NCBI GenBank assembly: GCA_965660935.1
Contig: CBFIBR010000027.1
Span: 1-22,937 of the forward strand
DNA length: 22,937 nt
Direction of reading: 5' to 3'
Source of the DNA: UBA1172 sp002457135
GTDB taxonomy: Bacteria; Pseudomonadota; Alphaproteobacteria; Puniceispirillales; UBA1172
Position numbers and translations under genes: made by a program. Each line of letters begins with the position of its first letter. The first letter of the stretch is position 1. The notes under the pieces are model-generated. The model made no database searches, was not told where the DNA came from, and saw nothing but the letters and a program-made list of their open reading frames with translations. This document shows, piece after piece, positions 7,019 through 14,146 of the stretch.

Positions 7019-7417
7019 ATGACAATGAGTGATCCACTTGGTGATATGCTGACTCGCATCCGTAACGGCCAAAGCGCCCGCAAGGATACGGTTATCAGCC
7101 CGGCTTCCCGGTTCCGCCTGAACGTTCTCGACGTGCTGAAGCGTGAAGGTTATATCCGCGACTACAGCCGCGTAGAACTTCGCCCCGGCGTGCATGAGCT
7201 CAAGATCGAGCTGAAATACCATGACGGTCTGCCCGTAATCTCGGAAATTCAGCGTGTGTCCCGCCCGGGCCGCCGCGTCTATTCCAAGATCAAGGACCTG
7301 ACCCGGGTATACAACGGTCTTGGCATTGCCATACTTTCAACACCGCGCGGGGTTATGTCTGACCTGGAAGCCCGTGAGGCAAAGGTTGGCGGAGAAATCC
7401 TCTGCCACGTATTCTAA
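7019..7417 (+). CDS. rpsH: 30S ribosomal protein S8
   Basis: S8 binds the 16S rRNA central domain; in E. coli it represses the spc operon by binding mRNA near rplE. The 132-residue product (E. coli 130) opens MTMSDPLGDMLTRIRNGQ and includes SRPGRRVYSKI and LGIAILSTPRGVMSD, then EAREAKVGGEILCHVF. GGGAGGAG at 7003-7010 is 8 bases before the ATG at 7019, better than the second in-frame ATG at 7025. An out-of-frame ATG at 7012 opens a 6-codon mini-ORF that ends in the TGA formed at the start of rpsH (see findings). Confidence 0.98.
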   Translation: MTMSDPLGDMLTRIRNGQSARKDTVISPASRFRLNVLDVLKREGYIRDYSRVELRPGVHELKIELKYHDGLPVISEIQRVSRPGRRVYSKIKDLTRVYNGLGIAILSTPRGVMSDLEAREAKVGGEILCHVF

Positions 7418-7429
7418 GGAGAGGGTGAT

Positions 7430-7963
7430 ATGTCACGCGTAGGCGGAAGCCCGATTAACATTCCAGATGGCGTAACCATCGACTTGGCTGATGGCATTAT
7501 TTCGGCCAAGGGCAATAACGGTGAAATTTCCATGCCAGTGCCGCCAATGGTCAAAGTGTCCATTGATGATGGCGTTGCCACGGTTACACCGCTTCAGACC
7601 AACCAGAAGGGCCGCGCCCTCTGGGGTACAGCCCGGTCGCTGGTCAACAACATGGTAACCGGTGTTTCCACCGGCTTTACCAAGAACCTGACCATCCACG
7701 GTGTCGGTTACAGGGCCCAGATGCAAGGCACCAGGCTGGTGCTGTCGCTCGGCTATAGCCACCCCGTTGAAATGGAAGTCCCGCAGGGCGTCAAATGTTC
7801 TGTTGAAAACAACACGCAGGTGAATCTTTCTAGCCATGACAAGCAGTTGCTTGGCCAGTTTGCCTCCGAAGTTCGCGCCAAGCGGCCGCCAGAACCCTAC
7901 AAGGGTAAAGGTGTTCGTTATGAGGGCGAGCAGATTCTGCGTAAAGAAGGCAAGAAGAAGTAG
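7430..7963 (+). CDS. rplF: 50S ribosomal protein L6
   Basis: L6 lies near the sarcin-ricin loop and the factor-binding site. The 177-residue product equals the usual length and shows two repeated alpha/beta domains. The first opens MSRVGGSPINIPDGV and ends around the helix GTARSLVNNMVTGV; the second includes GFTKNLTIHGVGYRA, LSLGYSHPV and the C-terminal RAKRPPEPYKGKGVRYEGE, all diagnostic. AAGGAGAGGG overlapping the rpsH stop gives a strong ribosome binding site. Confidence 0.99.
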   Translation: MSRVGGSPINIPDGVTIDLADGIISAKGNNGEISMPVPPMVKVSIDDGVATVTPLQTNQKGRALWGTARSLVNNMVTGVSTGFTKNLTIHGVGYRAQMQGTRLVLSLGYSHPVEMEVPQGVKCSVENNTQVNLSSHDKQLLGQFASEVRAKRPPEPYKGKGVRYEGEQILRKEGKKK

Positions 7964-7971
7964 AGGCAGTT

Positions 7972-8334
7972 ATGATTTCATCTCGCGAACTCTTCATCCG
8001 TCGGCGTAACCGTAACAGGGCAAAGCTGGCAAAATCGACCAAAGGTCGGCCCCGGCTCTGTGTCCATCGTTCGGGCAAGAACATCTATGCCCAGGTCATT
8101 GATGATACCAGCGGTGTTACGCTCGTGTCAGCCTCGACCCTGGACAAGGATATTCGCACCTCCATCAAGACGGGTGCCAATATCGAAGCTGCAGCCACCA
8201 TCGGCAAGACTGTTGCCGAACGGGCCAAGCAGCAAGGCATTACCAACGTCGTGTTTGATCGCGGCGGGTTCATCTATCACGGCCGTGTTCGTGCGCTTGC
8301 AGATGCTGCGCGCGAAGCCGGGCTTGAGTTCTAG
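7972..8334 (+). CDS. rplR: 50S ribosomal protein L18
   Basis: L18 binds 5S rRNA with L5 and L25 and helps anchor it to the large subunit. The 120-residue product (E. coli 117) has a basic N-terminus (RRRNRNRAKLAK), then RPRLCVHRSGKNIYAQVIDD, the AAATIGKTVAERAKQQGI helix and the C-terminal VVFDRGGFIYHGRVRALADAAREAGL, a family signature. It lies 8 bases after rplF, with AGAGG just upstream. Confidence 0.99.
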   Translation: MISSRELFIRRRNRNRAKLAKSTKGRPRLCVHRSGKNIYAQVIDDTSGVTLVSASTLDKDIRTSIKTGANIEAAATIGKTVAERAKQQGITNVVFDRGGFIYHGRVRALADAAREAGLEF

Positions 8335-8343
8335 GAGGTCTTC

Positions 8344-8940
8344 ATGGCTCGTCAGGATAGACAAAATCGCGATAACCAGCGTGACGAACAGGATGGCCTG
8401 GTCGATAAGCTGGTTGGTATCAACCGTGTCGCCAAGGTGGTCAAGGGTGGTCGCCGCTTCGGTTTCGCCGCCCTCGTGGTTGTGGGTGATGCCCGTGGCC
8501 GTGTCGGCTTTGGTTCAGGCAAGGCCCGCGAAGTGCCGGAGGCCATCCGCAAGGCAACCGAAAGCGCCAAGCGCAACATGATCCGCGTGCCCCTGCGTGA
8601 CGGCCGCACCCTGCATCATGATATTGAGGGCCATTATGGTGCCGGTCATGTCGTTCTGCGGACGGCGCCTGCCGGTACCGGTATCATTGCCGGTGGCCCG
8701 ATGCGTGCGGTTTTTGAAACCCTTGGTGTGCAGGATGTTGTGGCCAAATCCATCGGCAGCTCCAACCCGCATAACATGATCAAGGCAACCTTTGCCGCCC
8801 TGCAACGCATTCAGGCACCACGTTCCGTGGCCGCCAAGCGTGGCAAGCGTGTCGGTGATATTCTCGGCAGTAGCAACCGCCGTTCGGCTGAAGCTGAAGC
8901 TGAGACAGAAGAGAACACGGCTCAGGAAGCCGCTAACTAG
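8344..8940 (+). CDS. rpsE: 30S ribosomal protein S5 with acidic tail
   Basis: S5 lines the mRNA entry site and affects decoding fidelity; changes in its loop give spectinomycin resistance in other bacteria. The 198-residue product (E. coli about 167) has the N-terminal dsRNA-binding-like domain (KLVGINRVAKVVKGGRRFGF) and GDARGRVGFGSGKAREVPEA. The C-terminal domain carries AGTGIIAGGPMRAVFE and SIGSSNPHNMIKA. The last 20 or so residues (AEAEAETEENTAQEAAN) are an acidic extension absent from E. coli. TAGGAGG right at the rplR stop is a near-perfect ribosome binding site. Confidence 0.99.
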   Translation: MARQDRQNRDNQRDEQDGLVDKLVGINRVAKVVKGGRRFGFAALVVVGDARGRVGFGSGKAREVPEAIRKATESAKRNMIRVPLRDGRTLHHDIEGHYGAGHVVLRTAPAGTGIIAGGPMRAVFETLGVQDVVAKSIGSSNPHNMIKATFAALQRIQAPRSVAAKRGKRVGDILGSSNRRSAEAEAETEENTAQEAAN

Positions 8941-8951
8941 AGGGATTAGGT

Positions 8952-9143
8952 ATGGCAGCGAAAGCAACAGTGCGAGTGACCCAGACCGGTAGCCCGATCG
9001 GCCGCAAGGCTGACCAGAGGGCAACCCTGATCGGCCTTGGTCTGAACAAGATCGGCCGGACCCGGGAACTCGAAGACACTCCATCCGTGCGTGGCATGAT
9101 CGACAAGGTAAAGCACCTGGTTCGCATCGACGATAACCAGTAG
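8952..9143 (+). CDS. rpmD: 50S ribosomal protein L30
   Basis: L30 is a small ferredoxin-like-fold protein of the large subunit. The 63-residue product (E. coli 59) reads as a typical bacterial L30: TVRVTQTGSPIGRKADQRATL, GLGLNKIGRTRELEDTPSVRGMI and KVKHLVRID. It lies 11 bases after rpsE and 16 before rplO, the conserved position. AGAGGGATTAGG upstream is the ribosome binding site. Confidence 0.98.
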   Translation: MAAKATVRVTQTGSPIGRKADQRATLIGLGLNKIGRTRELEDTPSVRGMIDKVKHLVRIDDNQ

Positions 9144-9159
9144 GACCCGGGAGAGAGCA

Positions 9160-9669
9160 ATGAAACTCAACGAAATCAGTGATAACAGTGGCGCTCGCCG
9201 CAATCGCAAACGGGTTGGCCGCGGTATCGGTTCCGGTACAGGCAAAACCTCGGGTTCAGGTCACAAGGGCCAGAAGGCCCGTTCCGGTGTCTCGATCAAC
9301 GGTTTTGAAGGCGGCCAGATGCCCATTCACCGCCGTCTGCCAAAGCGCGGGTTCAAGAACATCTTCCGCAAGAAGTTCGAAATCATCAACATCGGCCTGA
9401 TCCAGGGCGCGATTGAGGATGGCCGTATCAACGCCAAAAAGACGATTGATGCCGCCGCGCTCCAGTCCGCTGGCCTGATCGGCAAGCCCAAGGATGGTGT
9501 CCGCCTGCTCGGTCATGGCGAGATTACCAGCAAGGTTACAATCGAAGTCACGGGCGCATCGGCCAGTGCAGTTGCCGCCGTCGAAAAGGCTGGCGGTTCA
9601 GTCACGATGCTGGCCCCCGCTAATGACAGTGATGCTGACACCAAATCAGCAGAGGGTGCTGAATTGTAA
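9160..9669 (+). CDS. rplO: 50S ribosomal protein L15
   Basis: L15 is a late-assembly large-subunit protein with a long basic N-terminal extension that threads through 23S rRNA. The 169-residue product (E. coli 144) begins MKLNEISDNSGARRNRKRVGRG, has the glycine-rich GIGSGTGKTSGSGHKGQKARSG and GFEGGQMPIHRRLPKRGF, and the globular C-terminal VTIEVTGASASAVAAVEKAGG. The final 20 residues (PANDSDADTKSAEGAEL) are an acidic extension. GGGAGAG precedes the start. The stop overlaps the secY start (TAATG). Confidence 0.98.
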   Translation: MKLNEISDNSGARRNRKRVGRGIGSGTGKTSGSGHKGQKARSGVSINGFEGGQMPIHRRLPKRGFKNIFRKKFEIINIGLIQGAIEDGRINAKKTIDAAALQSAGLIGKPKDGVRLLGHGEITSKVTIEVTGASASAVAAVEKAGGSVTMLAPANDSDADTKSAEGAEL

Positions 9670-11006
9670 TGGCACGGTCCCCGGAAAGAATGGCTGGAGG
9701 AATGGGGCTTGAAGCCTTCAGCAAGGCTACTGACCTCAAACAGCGGCTTCTTTTCACCCTTGGTGCGCTGGTTGTGTACCGGCTGGGGACGTATATTCCG
9801 GTTCCGGGGATTGACCCCCAGGCGCTTTCCGAAATCTTCACCCGCAACGCGGGCGGTATCCTCGGCATGTTTGACATGTTCTCGGGGGGATCGCTCGGCC
9901 GGATGACGATTTTTGCCCTGACGATCATGCCGTATATCACGGCATCGATCATCATGCAGCTGATGACGGCCATCGTCCCCAGCCTCGAAACCCTCAAGAA
10001 AGAGGGGGAGGCCGGGCGCAAGACCATCAACCAGTATACCCGTTACCTGACGGTGCTGCTGGCCACGGTTCAGGGCTATGGTATCTCGGTCGGGCTTGAA
10101 TCCGCCACCGGTGTTGTCATTGACCCGGGCATGTTCTTCCGTATCACCACGGTTGTGACACTGCTGGGCGGAACACTGTTTTTGATGTGGCTGGGCGAAC
10201 AGATCACGGCACGCGGTGTCGGCAACGGGATTTCGCTGCTGATCTTTGCCGGTATTGTCGCCAATCTGCCGGTTGCCATCGCCGGTACGTTTGAGCTGGG
10301 CCGGACCGGTGCGCTGTCCCCGATCATTATTTTCTTCTTCATGGTCATGGCCATTGCGGTGATCGCGCTGATCGTCTTTATCGAACGATCGCAACGCCGC
10401 ATCATGGTGCAATACCCGAAACGCCAGATGGGCAACAAGACCTTTGGCGGCGAGTCATCGCACCTGCCGCTCAAGATCAACGTTCCCGGCGTTATCCCGC
10501 CGATTTTCGCCTCATCGCTTCTGCTGATGCCGGTGTCGATCATCAACCTGACCTCGACCTCTGATGGCGGGGCATCATGGCTGATTACACTGAACGCTCT
10601 GCTTGGCCGTGGCCAGCCGCTCTATCTTGCGGTCTATATCGGCCTGATCGTGTTTTTCGCGTTTTTCTATACCGCGATTGTCTTCAATCCCCAGGATACG
10701 GCTGACAATCTGCGCCGCTATGGCGGTTATGTGCCGGGTATTCGCCCCGGCCAGCCAACAGCGGATTACCTCGATTTCGTGCTGACCCGCCTGACCGTGC
10801 TTGGCGCGGCGTATCTGTCGGCGGTGTGTATCCTGCCCGAATTGCTGATCAGCCAGTACAGCGTGCCGTTCTATTTTGGTGGCACCAGCCTCCTGATCGT
10901 GGTGACGGTGACGCTGGATACGGTAACGCAGGTTCAGTCTCACCTGATGGCCCATCAATACGAAGGGCTGATCAAGAAATCCAACCTTAGGGGCAAGAAA
11001 CGATGA
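9669..11006 (+). CDS. secY: Preprotein translocase channel subunit SecY
   Basis: SecY is the channel of the Sec translocon, which moves unfolded proteins through, and laterally into, the inner membrane. The 445-residue product is of normal size. Ten membrane segments can be traced, roughly at residues 26-46, 77-97, 119-137, 155-175, 187-206, 215-238, 274-293, 318-340, 374-395 and 400-420. The family pattern VVYRLGTYIPVPGIDP follows TM1, GNGISLLIFAGIV marks TM5, and the cytosolic loop has the ERSQRRI and VQYPKRQMG elements used by SecA and the ribosome. The ATG overlaps the rplO stop, and the end overlaps the adk start (ATGA). Confidence 0.99.
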   Translation: MARSPERMAGGMGLEAFSKATDLKQRLLFTLGALVVYRLGTYIPVPGIDPQALSEIFTRNAGGILGMFDMFSGGSLGRMTIFALTIMPYITASIIMQLMTAIVPSLETLKKEGEAGRKTINQYTRYLTVLLATVQGYGISVGLESATGVVIDPGMFFRITTVVTLLGGTLFLMWLGEQITARGVGNGISLLIFAGIVANLPVAIAGTFELGRTGALSPIIIFFFMVMAIAVIALIVFIERSQRRIMVQYPKRQMGNKTFGGESSHLPLKINVPGVIPPIFASSLLLMPVSIINLTSTSDGGASWLITLNALLGRGQPLYLAVYIGLIVFFAFFYTAIVFNPQDTADNLRRYGGYVPGIRPGQPTADYLDFVLTRLTVLGAAYLSAVCILPELLISQYSVPFYFGGTSLLIVVTVTLDTVTQVQSHLMAHQYEGLIKKSNLRGKKR

Positions 11007-11581
11007 ATATCATTCTTCTCGGCCCTCCAGGCGCAGGTAAAGGGACCCAGGCCCAGCGGATCGTTTCCGGTCGCGGCATGGTTCAGCTTTCCACCGGCGA
11101 TATGCTGCGTGAGGCGATTGCCAATGGTACCGAACTGGGGCTGAAGGCAAAGGCGATCATGGACCGCGGTGATCTGGTGGCCGATGATATCATCCTCGGC
11201 ATGATCCGTGAAAAACTGGTCTCACCCGAATGCGCTGCTGGGGTGATCCTTGACGGTTTCCCCCGCACGGTCGCCCAGGCCGAAGCGCTTGATATCATGC
11301 TGGCTGAACTGGATCAGCGGATTGACGCTGTCATTGAGTTGCAAGTCGATGAAGCTGCCCTGATTGACCGGATTGAAAACCGCGCCCGCGAAACAGGCGG
11401 GGCGCGTGCTGATGATAACGCCGAGGTGTTGAAAAAACGCCTCGCGGTCTATCACGAACTGACGGCGCCGATCCTGCCCTATTATGGTGATCGCGGCATG
11501 GTTCAGGTTGTCGATGGCATGCAGCCGATTGAAACGGTTGCCAGCCGGATTGATGAAATACTGGGGGGTCAGATTAACTGA
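11003..11581 (+). CDS. adk: Adenylate kinase, short-LID form
   Basis: Catalyses ATP + AMP to 2 ADP in the cytoplasm. The 192-residue product has the P-loop GPPGAGKGTQ (residues 7-16), the AMP-binding STGDMLREAI and GFPRTVAQAEAL. The LID is very short: ENRARETGGARADDN leads directly to the VLKKRLAVYHE helix. The 20-30 residue LID insertion of the E. coli long form (214 residues), including any zinc ligands, is absent. Short-LID Adk next to secY is common in alphaproteobacteria. Translation is coupled to secY by a 4-base ATGA overlap. It is the last gene before the only long gap of the ribosomal cluster. Confidence 0.98.
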   Translation: MNIILLGPPGAGKGTQAQRIVSGRGMVQLSTGDMLREAIANGTELGLKAKAIMDRGDLVADDIILGMIREKLVSPECAAGVILDGFPRTVAQAEALDIMLAELDQRIDAVIELQVDEAALIDRIENRARETGGARADDNAEVLKKRLAVYHELTAPILPYYGDRGMVQVVDGMQPIETVASRIDEILGGQIN

Positions 11582-11585
11582 CAGG

Positions 11586-11613
11586 TTGACTGTCTGACGC
11601 ATGACATTATAAT
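11586..11613 (+). promoter_or_regulatory. Sigma-70-type promoter of the rpsM-rpsK-rpoA-rplQ unit
   Basis: TTGACT at 11586-11591 (5 of 6 match to the -35 consensus) and TATAAT at 11608-11613 (exact -10 consensus) are separated by 16 bases, within the 126-base gap after adk. The start of transcription would be near 11620, leaving an untranslated leader of about 88 bases before the GTG of rpsM. It is the best promoter match I found and lies where the alpha operon needs its own transcription. The leader holds no convincing terminator hairpin. Confidence 0.8.
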
Positions 11614-11707
11614 TCGCCCTTCCGTAAGATGGCCGCAAGCTGAGAGGCCGGGGTGAAGCGTGATTTAAGGCGTTCGGATCAGTCCATTTTAGACAGAGGA
11701 GAAGACA

Positions 11708-12076
11708 GTGGCTCGTATTGCTGGTGTCAACATACCAACGAAGAAAAGGGTCAAGATTGCCCTGACTTATATTCACGGGATTGGCCAGACCTCGGCTAAC
11801 AAGATCTGCGAACGTGCCGGTCTGACTGAGGAACGCCGCGTCAACGACCTCACCGAGGACGAACTGACCCGTATCCGCGATATTATCGACGGTGATTTCC
11901 TGGTTGAGGGCGATCTTCGCCGCCAGACATCCATGTCGATCAAACGCTACCTTGATCTCGGTTGCCTCCGCGGGCTGCGCCATCGTCGCAACCTGCCGGT
12001 CCGTGGTCAGCGTACCCACACCAACGCGCGTACCCGCAAAGGCCCTGCCAAGCCGATTGCCGGTAAGAAGAAATAA
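11708..12076 (+). CDS. rpsM: 30S ribosomal protein S13
   Basis: S13 sits in the head of the small subunit and forms intersubunit bridges with L5 and the P-site tRNA. The 122-residue product (E. coli 118) opens with a GTG start codon giving ARIAGVNIPTKKRVKIALTYI. It contains the helix-turn-helix-like GIGQTSANKICERAGL, YLDLGCLRGLRHRRNLPVRGQRT, and ends in a basic PIAGKKK tail. AGAGGAGAAG at 11695-11704 is well placed for the GTG. It is first in the alpha block, behind its own promoter. rpmJ, which precedes rpsM in E. coli, is absent. Confidence 0.98.
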   Translation: MARIAGVNIPTKKRVKIALTYIHGIGQTSANKICERAGLTEERRVNDLTEDELTRIRDIIDGDFLVEGDLRRQTSMSIKRYLDLGCLRGLRHRRNLPVRGQRTHTNARTRKGPAKPIAGKKK

Positions 12077-12093
12077 GGTCAGGAGAGTTCAGG

Positions 12094-12489
12094 ATGGCAA
12101 AACAGCCTTCACAAGCCCGGGTTCGTCGCCGCGAAAAGAAAAACATCAGCAATGGTATTGCTCATGTCAACGCGTCTTTCAACAACACCAAGGTCACCAT
12201 CACCGACGTTCAGGGCAATACGATTTCCTGGTCATCCGCTGGTGGCATGGGGTTCAAGGGATCGCGTAAATCCACTCCTTATGCTGCCCAGCTTGCAGCA
12301 GAAGATGCTGGCAAGAAAGCCATTGAACACGGCATGAAGACCATTGATGTGCAGGTCCGTGGCCCGGGTACCGGCCGTGAAAGCGCCTTGCGTGCGCTTC
12401 AGGCGGTTGGTTTCAACATCTCATCCATTCGTGATGTTACCCCGATCCCGCATAACGGCTGCCGCCCGCGCAAACGTCGTCGCGTTTAA
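12094..12489 (+). CDS. rpsK: 30S ribosomal protein S11
   Basis: S11 forms the platform of the small subunit near the mRNA exit and Shine-Dalgarno helix. The 131-residue product (E. coli 129) has NGIAHVNASFNNTKVTITD, GNTISWSSAGGMGFKGSRKSTPYAAQ, VRGPGTGRESALRAL and the C-terminal DVTPIPHNGCRPRKRRRV. AGGAGAG at 12081-12087 lies 6 bases before the start. rpsD, which follows rpsK in E. coli, is absent: rpoA comes next after 69 bases that contain a hairpin. Confidence 0.99.
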   Translation: MAKQPSQARVRRREKKNISNGIAHVNASFNNTKVTITDVQGNTISWSSAGGMGFKGSRKSTPYAAQLAAEDAGKKAIEHGMKTIDVQVRGPGTGRESALRALQAVGFNISSIRDVTPIPHNGCRPRKRRRV

Positions 12490-12506
12490 TCCCTGACCCT
12501 CAGGGA
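12490..12506 (+). other. Hairpin in the rpsK-rpoA spacer
   Basis: Directly after the rpsK stop, TCCCTGA (12490-12496) pairs perfectly with TCAGGGA (12500-12506) across a 3-base CCC loop. No T-run follows on either strand, so it is not an intrinsic terminator. It could set the 3' end of processed rpsK mRNA, protect it, or affect rpoA expression relative to the ribosomal genes. The fold is seen; the role is inferred. Confidence 0.5.
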
Positions 12507-12558
12507 AAACAAGATCCGCACACCCGCGCCGGAATAGCATTAAAGAGGATAGAACGCG

Positions 12559-13575
12559 ATGATTGAAAAGAACTGGCTTGAGCTCAAAAAGCCTGAAAAC
12601 CGCAACGTTAAGACCGATGAAGGCAACCCCAACAAGGCCACCATCACGGTTGAGCCGTTTGAACGTGGTTTTGGCGTAACCGTTGGTAATGCCCTGCGTC
12701 GCGTGCTGCTGTCCTCGCTTCAGGGTTCGGCTATTACCTCAATCCAGGTGCAGGGTGTTCTGCATGAATTTTCCTCCATCCCCGGTGTTCGTGAGGATGT
12801 GACGGATCTGGTGCTGAATATCAAGGGCGTTGCCGTCAAGATGGATGTCGAAGGCCCCAAGCGCCTGCGTCTCGCCGCAGAAGGCCCATGCACGGTAACA
12901 GCCGAGATGATCAGCCTGACCAACGGGGTTCAGGTCATGAACCCTGACCATATTATCTGCACCCTTGATCAGGGCGCTGCCCTGAATGCCGAGCTGACCG
13001 TTGAAACCGGTTCTGGCTATGTTCCGGCCAGCGCAAGCCGCAGTGAAGATTCGCCCATCGGCCTGATCCCGGTTGATGCGATTTTCTCACCCATGCGTCA
13101 GGTCGCCTATAAGGTTGAAAACACCCGTGTCGGCCAGCGTACCGATTACGACAAACTGATCCTGTCGCTTGAAACCGATGGTTCGGTGATGCCGGAAGAT
13201 GCTGTCGCCTACGCCGCCCGGATCATGCAGGACCAGCTCCAGCCCATGATCAATTTTGAGGAGCCATCCTCAACCGCGGTTCAGGAAGACGCTGACGATA
13301 TTCCGTTCAACCGTAATCTGCTCAAGAAAGTGGATGAGCTGGAATTGTCCGTGCGTTCGGCCAACTGCCTCAAGAACGACAACATCGTCTATATCGGCGA
13401 TCTGGTTCAGAAGACCGAGCCTGAAATGCTGCGGACCCCGAATTTCGGGCGCAAGTCGCTGAATGAAATCAAGGAAGTGCTGAGGGGGATGAGTCTCGAG
13501 CTCGGCATGGATGTACCCAACTGGCCACCCGAGAATATCGAGGAAATGGCCAAGCGCCTCGACGACAATTTCTAG
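12559..13575 (+). CDS. rpoA: RNA polymerase alpha subunit
   Basis: The alpha dimer scaffolds beta and beta' and contacts UP elements and activators. The 338-residue product (E. coli 329) has the N-terminal domain (about 1-235) with TVEPFERGFGVTVGNALRRVLLSS and HEFSSIPGVREDV, a flexible acidic linker (about 236-255), and the C-terminal domain. The latter has ELSVRSANCLKNDNI, containing the arginine equivalent to the DNA-binding Arg265 of E. coli, followed by IGDLVQKTEPEMLRTPNFG and KSLNEIKEVL. AGAGGA at 12544-12549 is 9 bases before the start. It is co-transcribed with rpsM, rpsK and rplQ. Confidence 0.99.
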   Translation: MIEKNWLELKKPENRNVKTDEGNPNKATITVEPFERGFGVTVGNALRRVLLSSLQGSAITSIQVQGVLHEFSSIPGVREDVTDLVLNIKGVAVKMDVEGPKRLRLAAEGPCTVTAEMISLTNGVQVMNPDHIICTLDQGAALNAELTVETGSGYVPASASRSEDSPIGLIPVDAIFSPMRQVAYKVENTRVGQRTDYDKLILSLETDGSVMPEDAVAYAARIMQDQLQPMINFEEPSSTAVQEDADDIPFNRNLLKKVDELELSVRSANCLKNDNIVYIGDLVQKTEPEMLRTPNFGRKSLNEIKEVLRGMSLELGMDVPNWPPENIEEMAKRLDDNF

Positions 13576-13603
13576 GGCGCGGCGCGCTTAAAGGAGAGTA
13601 ACA

Positions 13604-14038
13604 ATGCGACATCGTATGTCAGGCCGCAAACTGAACCGGACCTCACAGCACCGCCAGATGCTGTTCCGCAATCTTTCCCAGGCCCTCATCAAGCATGAGC
13701 AGATCGTCACGACCCTGCCCAAGGCGAAAGACCTTCGCCCGGTGGTGGAACGCCTGATCACTCTTGCCAAGCGCGGTGATCTTCACGCCCGCCGCCTTGC
13801 CTTTGCCCGTCTGCGCAGTGATGAGGCGGTGACCAAGCTGTTTGACGTGCTTGGCCCACGCTACGCCGAGCGCAAGGGCGGCTATTGCCGTGTCATCAAG
13901 GCAGGCCACCGTTATGGTGATGCCGCCGCCATGGCCGTGATCGAATTTGTTGACCGTGATGAGGATGCCCGCGGGCTTGATTCAGGCCCGGTCATGGATC
14001 AGGCCGATGATGCCCCGGCGGGTGAGGCTGTGGCGTAA
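13604..14038 (+). CDS. rplQ: 50S ribosomal protein L17
   Basis: L17 lies at the outer surface of the large subunit near the tunnel exit. The 144-residue product (E. coli 127) opens MRHRMSGRKLNRTSQHRQMLFRNL and includes LIKHEQIVTTLPKAKDLRPVVERLITLAK and the C-terminal RKGGYCRVIKAGHRYGDAA, all diagnostic. The last 20 or so residues are an acidic extension (DQADDAPAGEAVA). AAGGAGAG upstream is the ribosome binding site. It closes the ribosomal cluster: a strong terminator begins 32 bases after its stop. Confidence 0.99.
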   Translation: MRHRMSGRKLNRTSQHRQMLFRNLSQALIKHEQIVTTLPKAKDLRPVVERLITLAKRGDLHARRLAFARLRSDEAVTKLFDVLGPRYAERKGGYCRVIKAGHRYGDAAAMAVIEFVDRDEDARGLDSGPVMDQADDAPAGEAVA

Positions 14039-14069
14039 GCTGCACTCCACGATCATGTAAAACGTCATC

Positions 14070-14095
14070 AAAGGCCGGTTTCCCCGGCCTTTTTT
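14070..14095 (+). terminator. Rho-independent terminator after rplQ
   Basis: AAAGGCCGG at 14070-14078 pairs with CCGGCCTTT at 14084-14092 around a 5-base loop (TTTCC), giving a 9-bp stem whose inner 6 pairs are all G-C. The T-run covers 14090-14095. This is a textbook intrinsic terminator ending the rpsM-rplQ transcript and separating it from the rarA unit. Read as minus-strand RNA, the stem would be followed by TGATGACG, so it works mainly in the + direction. Confidence 0.92.
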
Positions 14096-14146
14096 GGTGG
14101 GCAATTGATGGGTGTTTTCCCGCCCAAATCATGGGATAATGACCCC

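Noticed and set aside
6074..7222. Long minus-strand open frame (382 codons) opposite rplE, rpsN and rpsH
   Set aside because: It lies entirely opposite essential, conserved genes with strong family matches. The encoded sequence shows no family motif and the frame follows from codon bias on the + strand.
7019..7417. E. coli-type S8 repressor site or other autogenous leader in the spc block
   Set aside because: I looked near rplE and rpsH for an S8-binding hairpin like that of E. coli and saw no convincing match; the intergenic spaces are 12-20 bases.
9513..10412. Minus-strand open frame (299 codons) opposite rplO and secY
   Set aside because: Its product is a low-complexity His/Asp/Arg-rich sequence typical of the antisense of a membrane protein gene, with no recognisable domain or ribosome binding site.
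14105..14146. Upstream TTG/ATG starts for RarA
   Set aside because: The added residues are not conserved in the family, and the codons sit within about 10 bases of the terminator T-run without a convincing ribosome binding site.
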